In this document: piece after piece, positions 25,896 through 34,682 of the stretch
How the letters are laid out: each line of letters begins with the position of its first letter
Position numbering within the stretch: the stretch's first letter is position 1
Assembly: GCA_030148605.1 (NCBI GenBank)
Contig: JASBTD010000063.1
Coordinates: 62,001 to 126,000 of the forward strand
DNA length: 64,000 nt
Direction: 5' to 3'
Origin: Erythrobacter sp.
GTDB lineage: Bacteria > Pseudomonadota > Alphaproteobacteria > Sphingomonadales > Sphingomonadaceae
Position numbers and translations under genes: made by a program
Notes under the pieces: generated by a model
Told to the model about the DNA's origin: nothing
The model's input: the letters and a program-made list of their open reading frames with translations, nothing else
Databases searched by the model: none

Positions 25896-26867
25896 TTAAA
25901 TCTCGAAGCTGACCATTTTGGCCATGATGAAACCGCCAATCGACATCCAGATCATGCCGCCGATGCCGGCCACGATCAGTCGATCATCGGTGAAGAAGCC
26001 GCCGATATAAGACGGATTGATCCACCAGATCATGAAGAAGACGATAAAGGGCAGGGCGCCAACGATATAGGCGGAAGCCTTTGATTCAGAGCTCATCGCG
26101 CGAATCTTGAGCTTCATCTGCGCGCGCTTACGCAGCACATCGGCCAGGTTCGAAAGCGTCTCTGCCAGGTTACCACCTGTCTCGCGCTGGATCGCTAGCG
26201 TGATGGTGAAGAAGTTGAATTCGGGAATGCCGAGCCGGTCAGCAGTTTCCTGCAGCGATTCTTCCATCGTCCGGCCGATCTTGATCCGCTCAACGATGCC
26301 TTTGAATTCCACGCCAACCGGGCCTGGTACTTCCTGGGCAACCACGGCCAAGGTTTCCGTAACCGGCAGACCAGAGCGCAGACCGCGCACGAGAAGCTCG
26401 ATCCCGTCGGGAAATTTCGAATTGAACATGTTGGTGCGCTTCTTGATTGCCCAATTGACCACCAGATGCGGGATCCCGGCACCAATCAGCAAGCCAATGC
26501 CAAGCGACAGCAGCAACGCGCCCGAGCGCAAATATACGATTACTGCAATTGCCAGCGCCAAGCCGATCGAAGCATAGATATATTGCGACAGAGTCCAGCC
26601 TTTGCCGGTGCGGTCAAGCCGCATCTCGAGCGCTTCGATCCGCGATCCGGAACCGGCCACCTTGTGAGCTTTCGGTTTGCGCGCGGCGATCGCCTTCTTG
26701 AGTTGCGATTCAACCTTGGTGTCGGTGCTTTCGGAATGGCGATAACGCACCGCTTCCAGGCGGCGATGACTGGCCTTGGACAGCGATGCTCCGCCAACCA
26801 GCACATAACCACCAGCCAGCACTCCCATCACTACGAGGCTCAGAAGCAGGGTCTCGAAAATGCCCAT
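25896..26867 (-). CDS. tadB: Tad pilus inner-membrane platform protein TadB
   Basis: 323 residues. Two N-terminal membrane segments ('LLLSLVVMGVLAGGYVLVGG', 'YIYASIGLALAIAVIVYL') are followed by a GSPII_F domain ('GIELLVRGLRSGLPVTETLA', 'LAIQRETGGNLAETLSNLAD') and C-terminal helices. It forms the platform with TadC and is normally driven by the CpaF/TadA ATPase. GGCGGGA precedes the ATG. The upstream neighbour is cpaE with only a 97-bp gap, so the expected cpaF gene is missing here. Confidence 0.92.
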   Translation of the reverse strand: MGIFETLLLSLVVMGVLAGGYVLVGGASLSKASHRRLEAVRYRHSESTDTKVESQLKKAIAARKPKAHKVAGSGSRIEALEMRLDRTGKGWTLSQYIYASIGLALAIAVIVYLRSGALLLSLGIGLLIGAGIPHLVVNWAIKKRTNMFNSKFPDGIELLVRGLRSGLPVTETLAVVAQEVPGPVGVEFKGIVERIKIGRTMEESLQETADRLGIPEFNFFTITLAIQRETGGNLAETLSNLADVLRKRAQMKLKIRAMSSESKASAYIVGALPFIVFFMIWWINPSYIGGFFTDDRLIVAGIGGMIWMSIGGFIMAKMVSFEI

Positions 26868-26964
26868 GCGTATGTCCCGCCTTTCCCTATCTTACTTCAC
26901 TGGACTGAAAGCTGGGGGTGGCACGCGCGCTGCCGAATCCAGCGACCCGCGTGCCGTGCCGACA
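26868..26964 (-). other. cpaE-tadB gap where cpaF is expected; possible gene remnant
   Basis: 97 bp. On the minus strand an ATG at 26965-26963 overlaps the cpaE stop as TGATG, the kind of coupled start expected for cpaF. It opens only a frame of about 16 codons. In another frame, 26963-26892 encodes 23 codons ending 'ARVPPPAFSPVK' and a TAA, with coding-like third positions, followed by the tadB ribosome site. This could be the scar of a large deletion that joined the start of cpaF to its tail, but the identity of the tail is not confirmed. Confidence 0.4.
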
Positions 26965-28251
26965 TCATTCTGCCGGTTCCCGCTCTGCTTCGTCCTTGTT
27001 TTTCTTTGCCAGCAGCGACTTGAGGTCGAAATTGCCAAGCAGCGATTTCTTGCTGCCATCGCTCGACTGGAAGTTCTCGTCGCTCGCGCCCATCACGCGT
27101 TCGCCGATCTGCTTGATCGTTGCCGATGCCTTGCTCGAGCGGTTGGCCTGGACAAAAGTCTGGCCAAGCTTGGCGGCATTGGCCGCTGCCTTCGAGTCAT
27201 ACGGAATGACAAAGTCGATCTGGCGTTCGATTGACGCTTCGAAGTCAGCCTTGCTGATTTCAGCGACGCCGTTTTGCACCTTGTTGGCGACGACCATGGT
27301 GTGCGCGTGCGCGGCATTGGTCTTGAGCCAGCTCAGGATGCGGATGGTGTCGCGGGCCGAAGCCAGCGTCATTTCCGACATCAGGATGACAAGGTTCACA
27401 TCCGACAGAACATGCGGGAAGTTGATCAGCATGTTGCGCGGAAGATCAACCACCGTCATTTCGAATGCCTGGCGGAATTCCTCCTCCAGTTGCACGAAAG
27501 CGGCACCATCAGTCATCAGCGGCGAATTGATCGGTGCTTCTGCTGACAGGATCGAAAGATTGTCATTCGCACGGATCATCGCGCGCTCGATGAACAGCCC
27601 GTCGATACGGCTCGGATTGTCAATCGCATCCGTCAGGCCGCGACCAGGCTCAAGGTCGAGCGTGAGCGCGCCGGTGCCGAAATGCACATCGAGGTCGAGC
27701 AGAGCAGTCGGTGACTTGTGCTCTTCGCTGAACAACCACGAAAGCGAGGTTGCGAGCGTAGAGGCACCCACGCCGCCGCGTGTGCCGATCACTGCGGTCG
27801 AGATGTGATGTTTGACTGCTTCACCATCCTGATTTCGCGGGGCAGTGAACACGGCCTGTGCCTGGTTCAGCGCATCACGCAGCTGACCGGCTGACAGCGG
27901 TTTCAGCAGATAGTCGTGGATGCCGCTCGCAAGCAAGTCGCGATAGAGGCGCACGTCATTGACCTGGCCGATGGCGATCACGACTGTGCCGGGTTCGCAA
28001 ACCTCAGCCAGAGCGTTGATGTCATTCAGCGGGTCGCCGCTTTCCGACAGGTCAACCAGCAGGATGTTAGGGCTCGCGCTCACGCTCAGCGACTGGATCG
28101 CATTGCGCAGGCCGCCCTTGTTGCATTTCTCCGGCTGCCAGCCGAGCTCGATCACGACCGGGCGCAAAACGTCCAGTGCGGCATCGTCGCAAATATAGGC
28201 AGCGAACGGATCGCGGTTGCCGGGCATCCCGGATTTCCAAGGCGCGTTCAT
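26965..28251 (-). CDS. cpaE: Pilus assembly ATPase CpaE (MinD/ParA-like)
   Basis: 428 residues. The first ~130 resemble a receiver-like domain ('NILLVDLSESGDPLNDINAL', 'SGIHDYLLKPLSAGQLRDAL'). A MinD/ParA-type domain follows with deviant Walker A 'GTRGGVGASTLATSLSWLF' and 'ALLDLDVHFGTGALTLDLEP'. The C-terminus is charged and rich in Lys and Glu. CpaE (TadZ) places the Tad machine at its site in the cell. GGAGGTAAC lies before the ATG, overlapping the end of cpaD, so translation is coupled. Its stop codon overlaps an ATG (see the cpaE-tadB gap). Confidence 0.92.
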   Translation of the reverse strand: MNAPWKSGMPGNRDPFAAYICDDAALDVLRPVVIELGWQPEKCNKGGLRNAIQSLSVSASPNILLVDLSESGDPLNDINALAEVCEPGTVVIAIGQVNDVRLYRDLLASGIHDYLLKPLSAGQLRDALNQAQAVFTAPRNQDGEAVKHHISTAVIGTRGGVGASTLATSLSWLFSEEHKSPTALLDLDVHFGTGALTLDLEPGRGLTDAIDNPSRIDGLFIERAMIRANDNLSILSAEAPINSPLMTDGAAFVQLEEEFRQAFEMTVVDLPRNMLINFPHVLSDVNLVILMSEMTLASARDTIRILSWLKTNAAHAHTMVVANKVQNGVAEISKADFEASIERQIDFVIPYDSKAAANAAKLGQTFVQANRSSKASATIKQIGERVMGASDENFQSSDGSKKSLLGNFDLKSLLAKKNKDEAEREPAE

Positions 28252-28254
28252 GGC

Positions 28255-28911
28255 TTAGTTACCTCCGGTTGCGGTTTCTGAGAGGCCATCAGCTCCGGTC
28301 GGAGCGGCCTCGCGATAGGATTCGATCGCTTTGGTCGAGCTCATGATCACGGTTTCACCCGTGCCCTTCTGACCTTCGATCAGATCTTCAGGATTTGCGA
28401 TCATCGCAGCCAGGTTGCCGTTGATGGCACAACCGTAACCCGGGCTGGTCGCATTGTTGAAGTTCATGTCGGATTTGGCTGACCAGTCGGGGCAGCCCGG
28501 AACCGAAGCGGTAGAACGAGTCAGGACTACACGGGCATAGCCCGGCTGGACCGAACCGCTTGTTACAGGCGCGCCGTTTTCGACCAGAATGCCGCGGCGG
28601 CCCGCCAGGTCAGCGACAGCGTCAAGCGTTGCTTCGCTGGCCAGCGGATCGTCAATCGATACACGGTCACCATAACCCAGTTCCATTGCATCGAACCAAC
28701 CGTCCAGACGCTGCTGCTCGGAAATGGTCAGACCGCTTTGGCTGGTGCGCACGTCGAACGTATAGCTAGTGCGTTCAACCACCGGCTGTTTGACGCTGTA
28801 GAGGCTCTTGTTCGTAGCCATGCCACCGCAGGCACTTACAGCCATGCCAAGCGAGAGGGCGAGGGCCATTGCAGGCGCCTTGGCCAGCTTGCTGTGTTTC
28901 GCAAAGGGCAT
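28255..28911 (-). CDS. cpaD: Pilus assembly lipoprotein CpaD
   Basis: 218 residues from the ATG at 28909-28911; a GTG three codons earlier is too close to the AAAGG site. The N-terminus is a lipoprotein signal with lipobox 'MAVSACGG', so it should be an outer-membrane lipoprotein. The rest matches the CpaD family ('GDRVSIDDPLASEATL', 'VPGCPDWSAKSDMNFNNATS', with two Cys typical of the family, 'GYGCAINGNLAAMIANPEDL'). CpaD helps the CpaC secretin in the outer membrane. It lies between cpaC and cpaE. Confidence 0.9.
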   Translation of the reverse strand: MPFAKHSKLAKAPAMALALSLGMAVSACGGMATNKSLYSVKQPVVERTSYTFDVRTSQSGLTISEQQRLDGWFDAMELGYGDRVSIDDPLASEATLDAVADLAGRRGILVENGAPVTSGSVQPGYARVVLTRSTASVPGCPDWSAKSDMNFNNATSPGYGCAINGNLAAMIANPEDLIEGQKGTGETVIMSSTKAIESYREAAPTGADGLSETATGGN

Positions 28912-28929
28912 TGTTCTCACCTTTCCCGA

Positions 28930-30519
28930 TTAGAAGCTGAAACCAGGGGTCGCAGCTTCAGCGCGGCGATCCGTCTTGGTTTCTTCGTTTTCAGTTTGAC
29001 GCGGTGCGACTGCATCCGGCGTAATCGAACCGACGCTGGGCGGCGGTACCTGCTTGTTGGTCGCAGACGGACCAGGGCGAGCTTCGCCGCTCACGCCGCC
29101 ATTTTCGCGATAGCCCAGGAACTGCTGCAATTCGCTCGATGCACGGAAGCCGTCGGTCGGCAGCTTGATGTCGCTGTCGTTGACCGGCTTCACCAGATAC
29201 GGCGTCACCACGATCACCAGTTCGGTTTCGCCCTTGCGGAACGAACGCGAACGGAACAGATTGCCCAGGATCGGAAGGTCGCCAACACCGGGAGCCTTGT
29301 CGATCGTATTCTGCGCATTGTTATTCATCAGGCCGGCAATCATGAAGCTCTGGCCAGAACCCAGTTCCACCGTCGTTTACGCGCGGCGGATCGTAAGTGC
29401 CGGGATCTGAAAGCCGTTGAGCGTCACTGCACCCTGACTCGAAAGTTCGGAAACTTCCGGGCGGACGCGGATCGAAATCCGGCCATTGGCCAGAACAGTC
29501 GGCGTATAAGACAAGCTTACGCCAAATTTACGATATTCGATCGCGGTGGCGCCGAGGCCCTGACTGGTCGGGATCGGGAATTCGCCACCGGCAAGGAAAT
29601 CAGCGGTTTCGCCTGAAAGCGCGGTCAGGTTCGGTTCTGACAGTGTGGTCACCAAACCATCGCGTTCTGCGAGATCGAGTGCACCGGCCAGATCCAGGCC
29701 TAGAAATTTGCCAAAGCCCGAAAGCGTCGTGCCCGGCGAATTCTGAGTTACCAGCGAGGTTCCGTCGCTGGCTTCAGTGCCGCCAGTGAACACTCCACCA
29801 CCGACATTCCACTGCGGCAGGAAGCCTTCACGACCTGTCGCAACGCCGAAACGGAAACCGTCAGTGCCGTCGAAACTGTTGAGATTGCCGCCAAGCGAAC
29901 GCACCAGCGAACGGCTGACTTCGGCAAAGCGCACGCGCAGATTGACCTGCAGCGGTGTTGCCATCTTGAAGCGGCTGATCACATTGGTGTCATCGCCAAC
30001 GAAAGCCTGAACCAGACGTTCAGCCTCGGCAGCATCTTCAGGCGCTTTCACCGTGCCTGTAAGCAGCACAGTGTTGGTGCCCATCGTTGCCACGCCGATC
30101 TTCGCTTCCGGCATGGCCAGAGCCAGCATCTGATCGACGCTGTCGATGTTCGAGCCGACGCGGACATTGGCAGACCAGATCACGTCACCGCGTGAATTGC
30201 TGGCATAGATTGTTGTCTCGCCACCAGCCTTGCCAAAGACATAGAGCTGGCGTTGCGACTTGACCTGAACATCAGCCACGGCATCATTGGCGATGAAAAC
30301 ATCGGCCATGGCGCCTGGGATGGTGATCAGTTCGCCGCGACCGATCGAGATGACAATGTCATCCGCCGGGCTTGTGACAGACTGCGCAGTCGCAGTTGTC
30401 ATCGGCACGCTTGCGAGCGGCGCAATGGCCAGGCTGGCAAGCAGCATTTTGGCAGTCAGGCGGCGTTTCATGGTCTTGCCCCTCGGTTGAATCGAATGTG
30501 TGAGTTTCTTGCTGGTCAT
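28930..30519 (-). pseudogene. cpaC: Tad secretin gene cpaC interrupted by an in-frame stop
   Basis: Two open pieces in the same frame make one CpaC. Part one (30519-29380, 380 residues) has a signal peptide, the pilus/secretin N-domain ('DIVISIGRGELITIPGAMAD'), a BON-like region and the start of the secretin domain, ending 'IPALTIRRA'. Then comes TAA at 29379-29377. Part two goes on at once with Thr-Thr-Val-'ELGSGQSFMIAGLMNNNAQN' and the rest of the secretin and a C-terminal tail. The family has Glu at the stop, and GAA to TAA is a single-base change. The GTG at 29370 could in theory restart translation. I chose the ATG at 30519 because AGGGGA precedes it. A sequencing error is possible. Confidence 0.8.
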
Positions 30520-30530
30520 CGTGTGTCCCC

Positions 30531-31616
30531 TCACTTGATCAGCACAGCGCCAGCGACAGGCACAGTGCGACCGGCATCGCCGATTGCCTCGGCCTGCTGG
30601 CTGACCAGCGCGTTGCCTGCGCGGCCAACGGGAACAGCAGTTGTCTGCTTGCCGCGAGTGACACGGACGGTCGGGCCTGCATTGGCTGCAGCGTAGACCG
30701 GTGCTCCGCCGCCTGATGTTGCCGAACCGCCTCCACCATTTGTGGCTGGCATCGAACGGCGCTGGAAGCGTGACACGTCACCGCCTGTGCTGAAGGTTGC
30801 GCCCTTGTCGATCGGGCGACCCATTGCGCTACGGATCAGGTTTTCTTCTTCCTCAGGCGTCGCGTCATCAGGAATTACGACATCGCCCGAGGCAATCGCA
30901 CGCTCAAGTTCAACCTGGTTGTCAGCGATCGAACGCAGCGCCAGGCTGAGCGTGCCGATCGTCTGTGCAACAGCGACCTTCTCCGCAATCTTCGGCGTCA
31001 CTTCGAGAGTGACGGTGCGGAAAGCGCGGACGACTGTCTTGCCATCTTCGGTAGTGGTCTGCTCGGTCGACTGGTCAGTCGCAAGCACACGAAGATTACG
31101 AAGCACGGTTTCCGCAGCACGTAGTGACGGGCCATCGTCACCATTGACGGTTTGCGTCAATACCAGATCAACGCGGTCACCCGGGAAGACAAATCCTGCA
31201 ACGCCGGTCTTGGCTGACACTGGAACCGTGACAGTGCGCATGCCCGGGCCAAGCGCCGCAGCCAGGAAGCCGCGATCACCAGGGCTGACAAGCGAGCCCT
31301 GCGTCACTGGTTCGCCAGCCGTGATCGGGTGGCGCACAACTGTGCCGAGCAACTTGTTGATGTCTGATTCGCCATCAATGAAGTAGGCGTCCTGCACCAG
31401 CTCTTCCGGCCATTGCTGGAAGCTCATCGCATCAGCGGTGATGATAGTGCCTGTCGGCAGCGCGCGCTGAGCCACAAGAACCTTTGGGCCTTGCGGGACC
31501 GGTGCGGCCTCCACTTCCGGTGCCGGGCTACCGGCCAACATGCTCCGAGCTGCCAAGGCTGTGCCGATCGCGATGACCAGCGCTCCAAGCAGCAATACCA
31601 GCTTCTTCCTATCCAT
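30531..31616 (-). CDS. cpaB: Flp pilus assembly protein CpaB (RcpC-like)
   Basis: 361 residues with an N-terminal anchor ('LVLLLGALVIAIGTALAARS'), an SAF domain ('KVLVAQRALPTGTIITADAM', 'VVRHPITAGEPVTQGSLVSP') and the RcpC-type region ('MRTVTVPVSAKTGVAGFVFP', 'GDRVDLVLTQTVNG'). CpaB is a periplasmic partner of the Tad secretin. Its stop overlaps an alternative GTG of cpaC, consistent with one operon, cpaA-B-C-D-E-tadB-tadC. Confidence 0.92.
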   Translation of the reverse strand: MDRKKLVLLLGALVIAIGTALAARSMLAGSPAPEVEAAPVPQGPKVLVAQRALPTGTIITADAMSFQQWPEELVQDAYFIDGESDINKLLGTVVRHPITAGEPVTQGSLVSPGDRGFLAAALGPGMRTVTVPVSAKTGVAGFVFPGDRVDLVLTQTVNGDDGPSLRAAETVLRNLRVLATDQSTEQTTTEDGKTVVRAFRTVTLEVTPKIAEKVAVAQTIGTLSLALRSIADNQVELERAIASGDVVIPDDATPEEEENLIRSAMGRPIDKGATFSTGGDVSRFQRRSMPATNGGGGSATSGGGAPVYAAANAGPTVRVTRGKQTTAVPVGRAGNALVSQQAEAIGDAGRTVPVAGAVLIK

Positions 31617-31703
31617 GGCTATTCTAGCCCCCTAATTCGGCCCAGTTAATTCTGCGGGCGGGTATGGTTGTCGTCTCTAAATCCAGACTGGTTAAAATCA
31701 GGT

Positions 31704-32195
31704 TCATCCCAATCCCGCCGATTGACCGGCAGTGGGTAAGTAATGCGTTCCAAGGGCCCAAAGCCCTCCGAACGCGATGGCAACACCATAAGGCACGGCG
31801 ATGCGATCACGCTGGCGGCGCATGATGTGCCACATGCCCATGACGATGGTCAGGACACCGCCTGCCAGTGCCATCACGATCAGCAGTTTTAGAAACAGTG
31901 TCGGCTCGATCCAAAGCGCAAGCGCAGTCAGAAGTTTGACATCGCCTCCACCCATCATCTTGAGCGCGAACAATCCGGCAAAGACAGCAAATGCAGCCAC
32001 GGCGATGCCGAGTTGCAGGGCAACTCCCGGCCAAAGCGACAGACCGCTTGACCACCAGAACAGCGGTGCGGCAAGCGCGATACCGGCGTTGAGCCAGTTA
32101 TCGATCTGGCGGCGGCGCATGTCGGTAATGGCTGCAAACAGCAGTGCAATTGCCAACCCGGCAAGCAGTCCGTAGTGGAGATATTCGCTCAGCAT
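31704..32195 (-). CDS. cpaA: Prepilin peptidase CpaA/TadV
   Basis: 163 residues, a small A24-type aspartic membrane peptidase with about five helices. The two catalytic Asp are D25 in 'AAITDMRRRQIDNWL' and D85 in 'MMGGGDVKLL', as in TadV/CpaA. It lacks the N-terminal methylase domain of large PilD enzymes. It processes Flp prepilins. First gene of the Tad operon; no flp pilin gene lies upstream, where a plus-strand hydrolase begins 89 bp away. Confidence 0.9.
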   Translation of the reverse strand: MLSEYLHYGLLAGLAIALLFAAITDMRRRQIDNWLNAGIALAAPLFWWSSGLSLWPGVALQLGIAVAAFAVFAGLFALKMMGGGDVKLLTALALWIEPTLFLKLLIVMALAGGVLTIVMGMWHIMRRQRDRIAVPYGVAIAFGGLWALGTHYLPTAGQSAGLG

Positions 32196-32284
32196 TGTGC
32201 CCCCAAAGGTTCCCCTAGGAGGACAGTGCTAAAGGGTATCACTTACCAAAAAGTAACCAAGGCCAGAGAGTTGAAATTAGCCAA

Positions 32285-33250
32285 GTGAGCCAAGCTGACA
32301 TTTCACCGATAGATCGGCGTGCAATTCCAGGCCATGCGAAAGAGAGTATCTGGCATGCGCAGGATGGGCATGCGCTGCGCCGAATTGACTGGAGTGCTGA
32401 GACCGATCCGGCTTCTCCGCGCGGATCGATCCTGTTCTTTCCGGGGCGCGGCGATCACTACGAGAAATATCTCGAGACGCTGGAAGAATGGCACAGAGCG
32501 GGCTGGCGTTTGACCGCTGCTGACTGGCGCGGCCAGGCCGGGTCTGGCCGTTTGGGCACGGATGCCGTGACGGGCCATATCGATGATTTTTCAACCTGGG
32601 TGGATGACCTCGCGCATTTCTGGGCAGCTTGGAAGGCATCGACCCCTGCGCCGCATATCCTGGCGGGCCATTCGATGGGGGGCCATCTGGTGCTGCGCGG
32701 CGCTTTGGAAAGGCGTATTGATCCCGATGCGCTAGTGCTTTCTGCGCCTATGCTGGGATTTGTCGGTTCTATCCCTGCTGCGATCGGCCATGCGGCAGCA
32801 AAGCTGATGACCAAGATTGGCGATCCGGCGCGCCCGGCATGGAAATGGAGCGAGAAGCCCGGCGAAGTGCCAGCGGCGCGGCAAGGGCTGCTGACGCATG
32901 ATAGTGATCGCTACGCAGATGAGCTGTGGTGGCGCGAACACCGGCCAGAGCTGGTTATGGGGCCGGGCAGTTGGGGCTGGGTCGAGCGCGCCTATGCCTC
33001 GATGCGGGGGCTGTTCGCTGGCAAGAAGCTTGAGCAGCTCGACATACCGGTGCTGATCATCGCCACATCGAATGACAAGCTGGTGGGGATCGGCGCCATT
33101 CGCGAAGCGGCGCAGCGGTTGCCGCACGCCGAGTTGGTTGAGTTCGGCAAGGAAGCGCATCACGAAATACTGCGCGAGGTCGATCCGGTGCGCGCCAAGG
33201 CAATGGCAAAAATCACGGAATTTCTTGAGCGAGTGACACCGCAAAAGTGA
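32285..33250 (+). CDS. Alpha/beta hydrolase, lysophospholipase-like
   Basis: 321 residues starting with a GTG. The nucleophile elbow is 'LAGHSMGGHLVLRGAL' with S130. 'ILFFPGRGDHYEKYLETLEE' is the oxyanion region seen in monoglyceride lipase/PldB proteins, and 'ATSNDKLVGIGA' and 'EAHHEILRE' give the Asp and His of the triad. It probably cleaves lipid esters at the inner membrane or in the cytoplasm; no signal peptide. Its stop overlaps the start of the next gene (GTGA), so the two are coupled. Confidence 0.87.
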   Translation: MSQADISPIDRRAIPGHAKESIWHAQDGHALRRIDWSAETDPASPRGSILFFPGRGDHYEKYLETLEEWHRAGWRLTAADWRGQAGSGRLGTDAVTGHIDDFSTWVDDLAHFWAAWKASTPAPHILAGHSMGGHLVLRGALERRIDPDALVLSAPMLGFVGSIPAAIGHAAAKLMTKIGDPARPAWKWSEKPGEVPAARQGLLTHDSDRYADELWWREHRPELVMGPGSWGWVERAYASMRGLFAGKKLEQLDIPVLIIATSNDKLVGIGAIREAAQRLPHAELVEFGKEAHHEILREVDPVRAKAMAKITEFLERVTPQK

Positions 33251-34341
33251 CAGCACATTTCGATATTGCAATCATCGGCGCGGGGATGGCCGGTGCCAGC
33301 CTTGCAGCAGAAATCGGCGATGCGGCAGATATCTTGCTGCTCGAGGCTGAGGATCAGCCTGGCTACCATTCAACCGGGCGTTCAGCCGCGTTCTGGGAAG
33401 AATGCTATGGCGGCCCGGAAATCGTCCCTTTGACCAGCGCGTCAGGCCCGTTCCTTGAGCAGCACGGCCTGCTGCAGAATCGCGGGGCGCTCTATCTTGC
33501 GCGGGCAGATGATGACGGCAAGATCGATCACTTCTTCGCAAGGTTTGCGAATAGCGGCGCGCAATTCGAACGTATCGGTCGCGACGATCTTGATCGGCTG
33601 GTGCCAAGCCTGCGACCTGAGTGGGACCGCGCGATCTGGCAACCCCGCTGCGCGGATATTGATGTAGCAGGGCTCCATGCACTGTACTTGCGCCGCGCGA
33701 AGCAAAGCGGCGTCAGGCTAGAGTGCAGGGCGCGGGTAAATGGCATCGCGCGTGATGGCGCATGGCAAATCAAGCTGGCTGACGGGCGGGTCTTTACTGC
33801 TGACACTCTGGTCAATGCAGCGGGCGCATGGGCAGATGAAATCGCGCAGCTGGCCGGAATCAAGCCGATCGGGATACAGCCCTACCGGCGCACCGTGGTC
33901 CAGCTAAGAGTTGATCCTGCGCCGTCTCACGACATGCCGCTTTGCCTCGATATTTCAGGCAGTTTCTATTTCAAGCCGGAAAGCGGGCGGCTTTGGCTCA
34001 GCCCGCATGACGAAACGCCCGACGCGGCGCATGATGTTGCGCCGGAGGAACTGGACGTCGCCTTGGCGATCGATCGGCTGCAACATGCAAGTGAATGGCG
34101 AGTTCAAACGGTTGAGCGCAAATGGGCAGGCCTGCGCAGCTTCGCGCCTGATCGCCTGCCGGTCTATGGAAGTGACCCGGCGTGCGAGAGCTTTTTCTGG
34201 TTCGCTGGCCAGGGCGGCTATGGCATCCAGACGGCCCCTGCGGCCGCGCGATTGGGGGCGCAGCTTTTACTTGGCCGGCAGCGCGATGACATGACCGCGC
34301 GTCTCGATGCGGAGGCATATTCTCCCGCGCGTTTCGCTTAA
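33247..34341 (+). CDS. FAD-dependent oxidoreductase (DAO family)
   Basis: 364 residues starting at the GTG that overlaps the upstream stop codon. A dinucleotide-binding motif 'IIGAGMAGASLAAEIG' opens it. 'DILLLEAEDQPGYHSTGRSA' binds FAD, and the C-terminal 'WFAGQGGYGIQTAPAAARLG' closes the site. It belongs to the D-amino acid or sarcosine oxidase/dehydrogenase superfamily; the substrate cannot be assigned. The tight overlap with the hydrolase gene suggests they are translated as a pair. Confidence 0.87.
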   Translation: MTAHFDIAIIGAGMAGASLAAEIGDAADILLLEAEDQPGYHSTGRSAAFWEECYGGPEIVPLTSASGPFLEQHGLLQNRGALYLARADDDGKIDHFFARFANSGAQFERIGRDDLDRLVPSLRPEWDRAIWQPRCADIDVAGLHALYLRRAKQSGVRLECRARVNGIARDGAWQIKLADGRVFTADTLVNAAGAWADEIAQLAGIKPIGIQPYRRTVVQLRVDPAPSHDMPLCLDISGSFYFKPESGRLWLSPHDETPDAAHDVAPEELDVALAIDRLQHASEWRVQTVERKWAGLRSFAPDRLPVYGSDPACESFFWFAGQGGYGIQTAPAAARLGAQLLLGRQRDDMTARLDAEAYSPARFA

Positions 34342-34396
34342 CCGCCCATCGTCCAGACAGTCTTCGGAAACAAAGCTGACAAACCCCTCTAGCATT

Positions 34397-34426
34397 TTGA
34401 AAGTGCGACGTTAGTGTGCATTTTAA
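34397..34426 (+). promoter_or_regulatory. Putative sigma-70 promoter of the DUF1508 gene
   Basis: TTGAAA at 34397-34402 and TTTTAA at 34421-34426 are 18 bp apart, in an A/T-rich pocket 28 bp before the start codon. Confidence 0.4.
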
Positions 34427-34454
34427 TATCAACGCCTCTTGAGGGAGATTCTAA

Positions 34455-34631
34455 ATGGCGCATCGCTTCGAGATTCGTAAGAACAAAAAGGGCGAATTCG
34501 TTTCCTACTTCATCTACAATTCGGAAACGATTTGGTGGACTGAAGGCTATAGCTCAAAGGCAAGCGCCAAGAATGCGATTGCATCAGTGCTCAAGAATGG
34601 CCCCAATGCAGAGATCGTAGACAACTACTGA
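34455..34631 (+). CDS. YegP-like DUF1508 small protein
   Basis: 58 residues, ATG at 34455 with GAGGGAGA 8-10 nt upstream and TGA at 34629-34631. It starts 'MAHRFEIRKNKKGEFVSYFI', contains 'IWWTEGYSSKASAKNAIAS' and ends 'NAEIVDNY', the single beta-beta-alpha unit of the DUF1508 (YegP) family. Proteins of this family often have two such repeats; this one has one. Function unknown, abundant and stress-linked in some bacteria. Probably a stand-alone transcript from the promoter just upstream. Confidence 0.85.
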   Translation: MAHRFEIRKNKKGEFVSYFIYNSETIWWTEGYSSKASAKNAIASVLKNGPNAEIVDNY

Positions 34632-34682
34632 TCCTGTTCGCTGGAAAATTTCAGAAGGCTGGTCGCTCGAAAAGCCGAGCGG

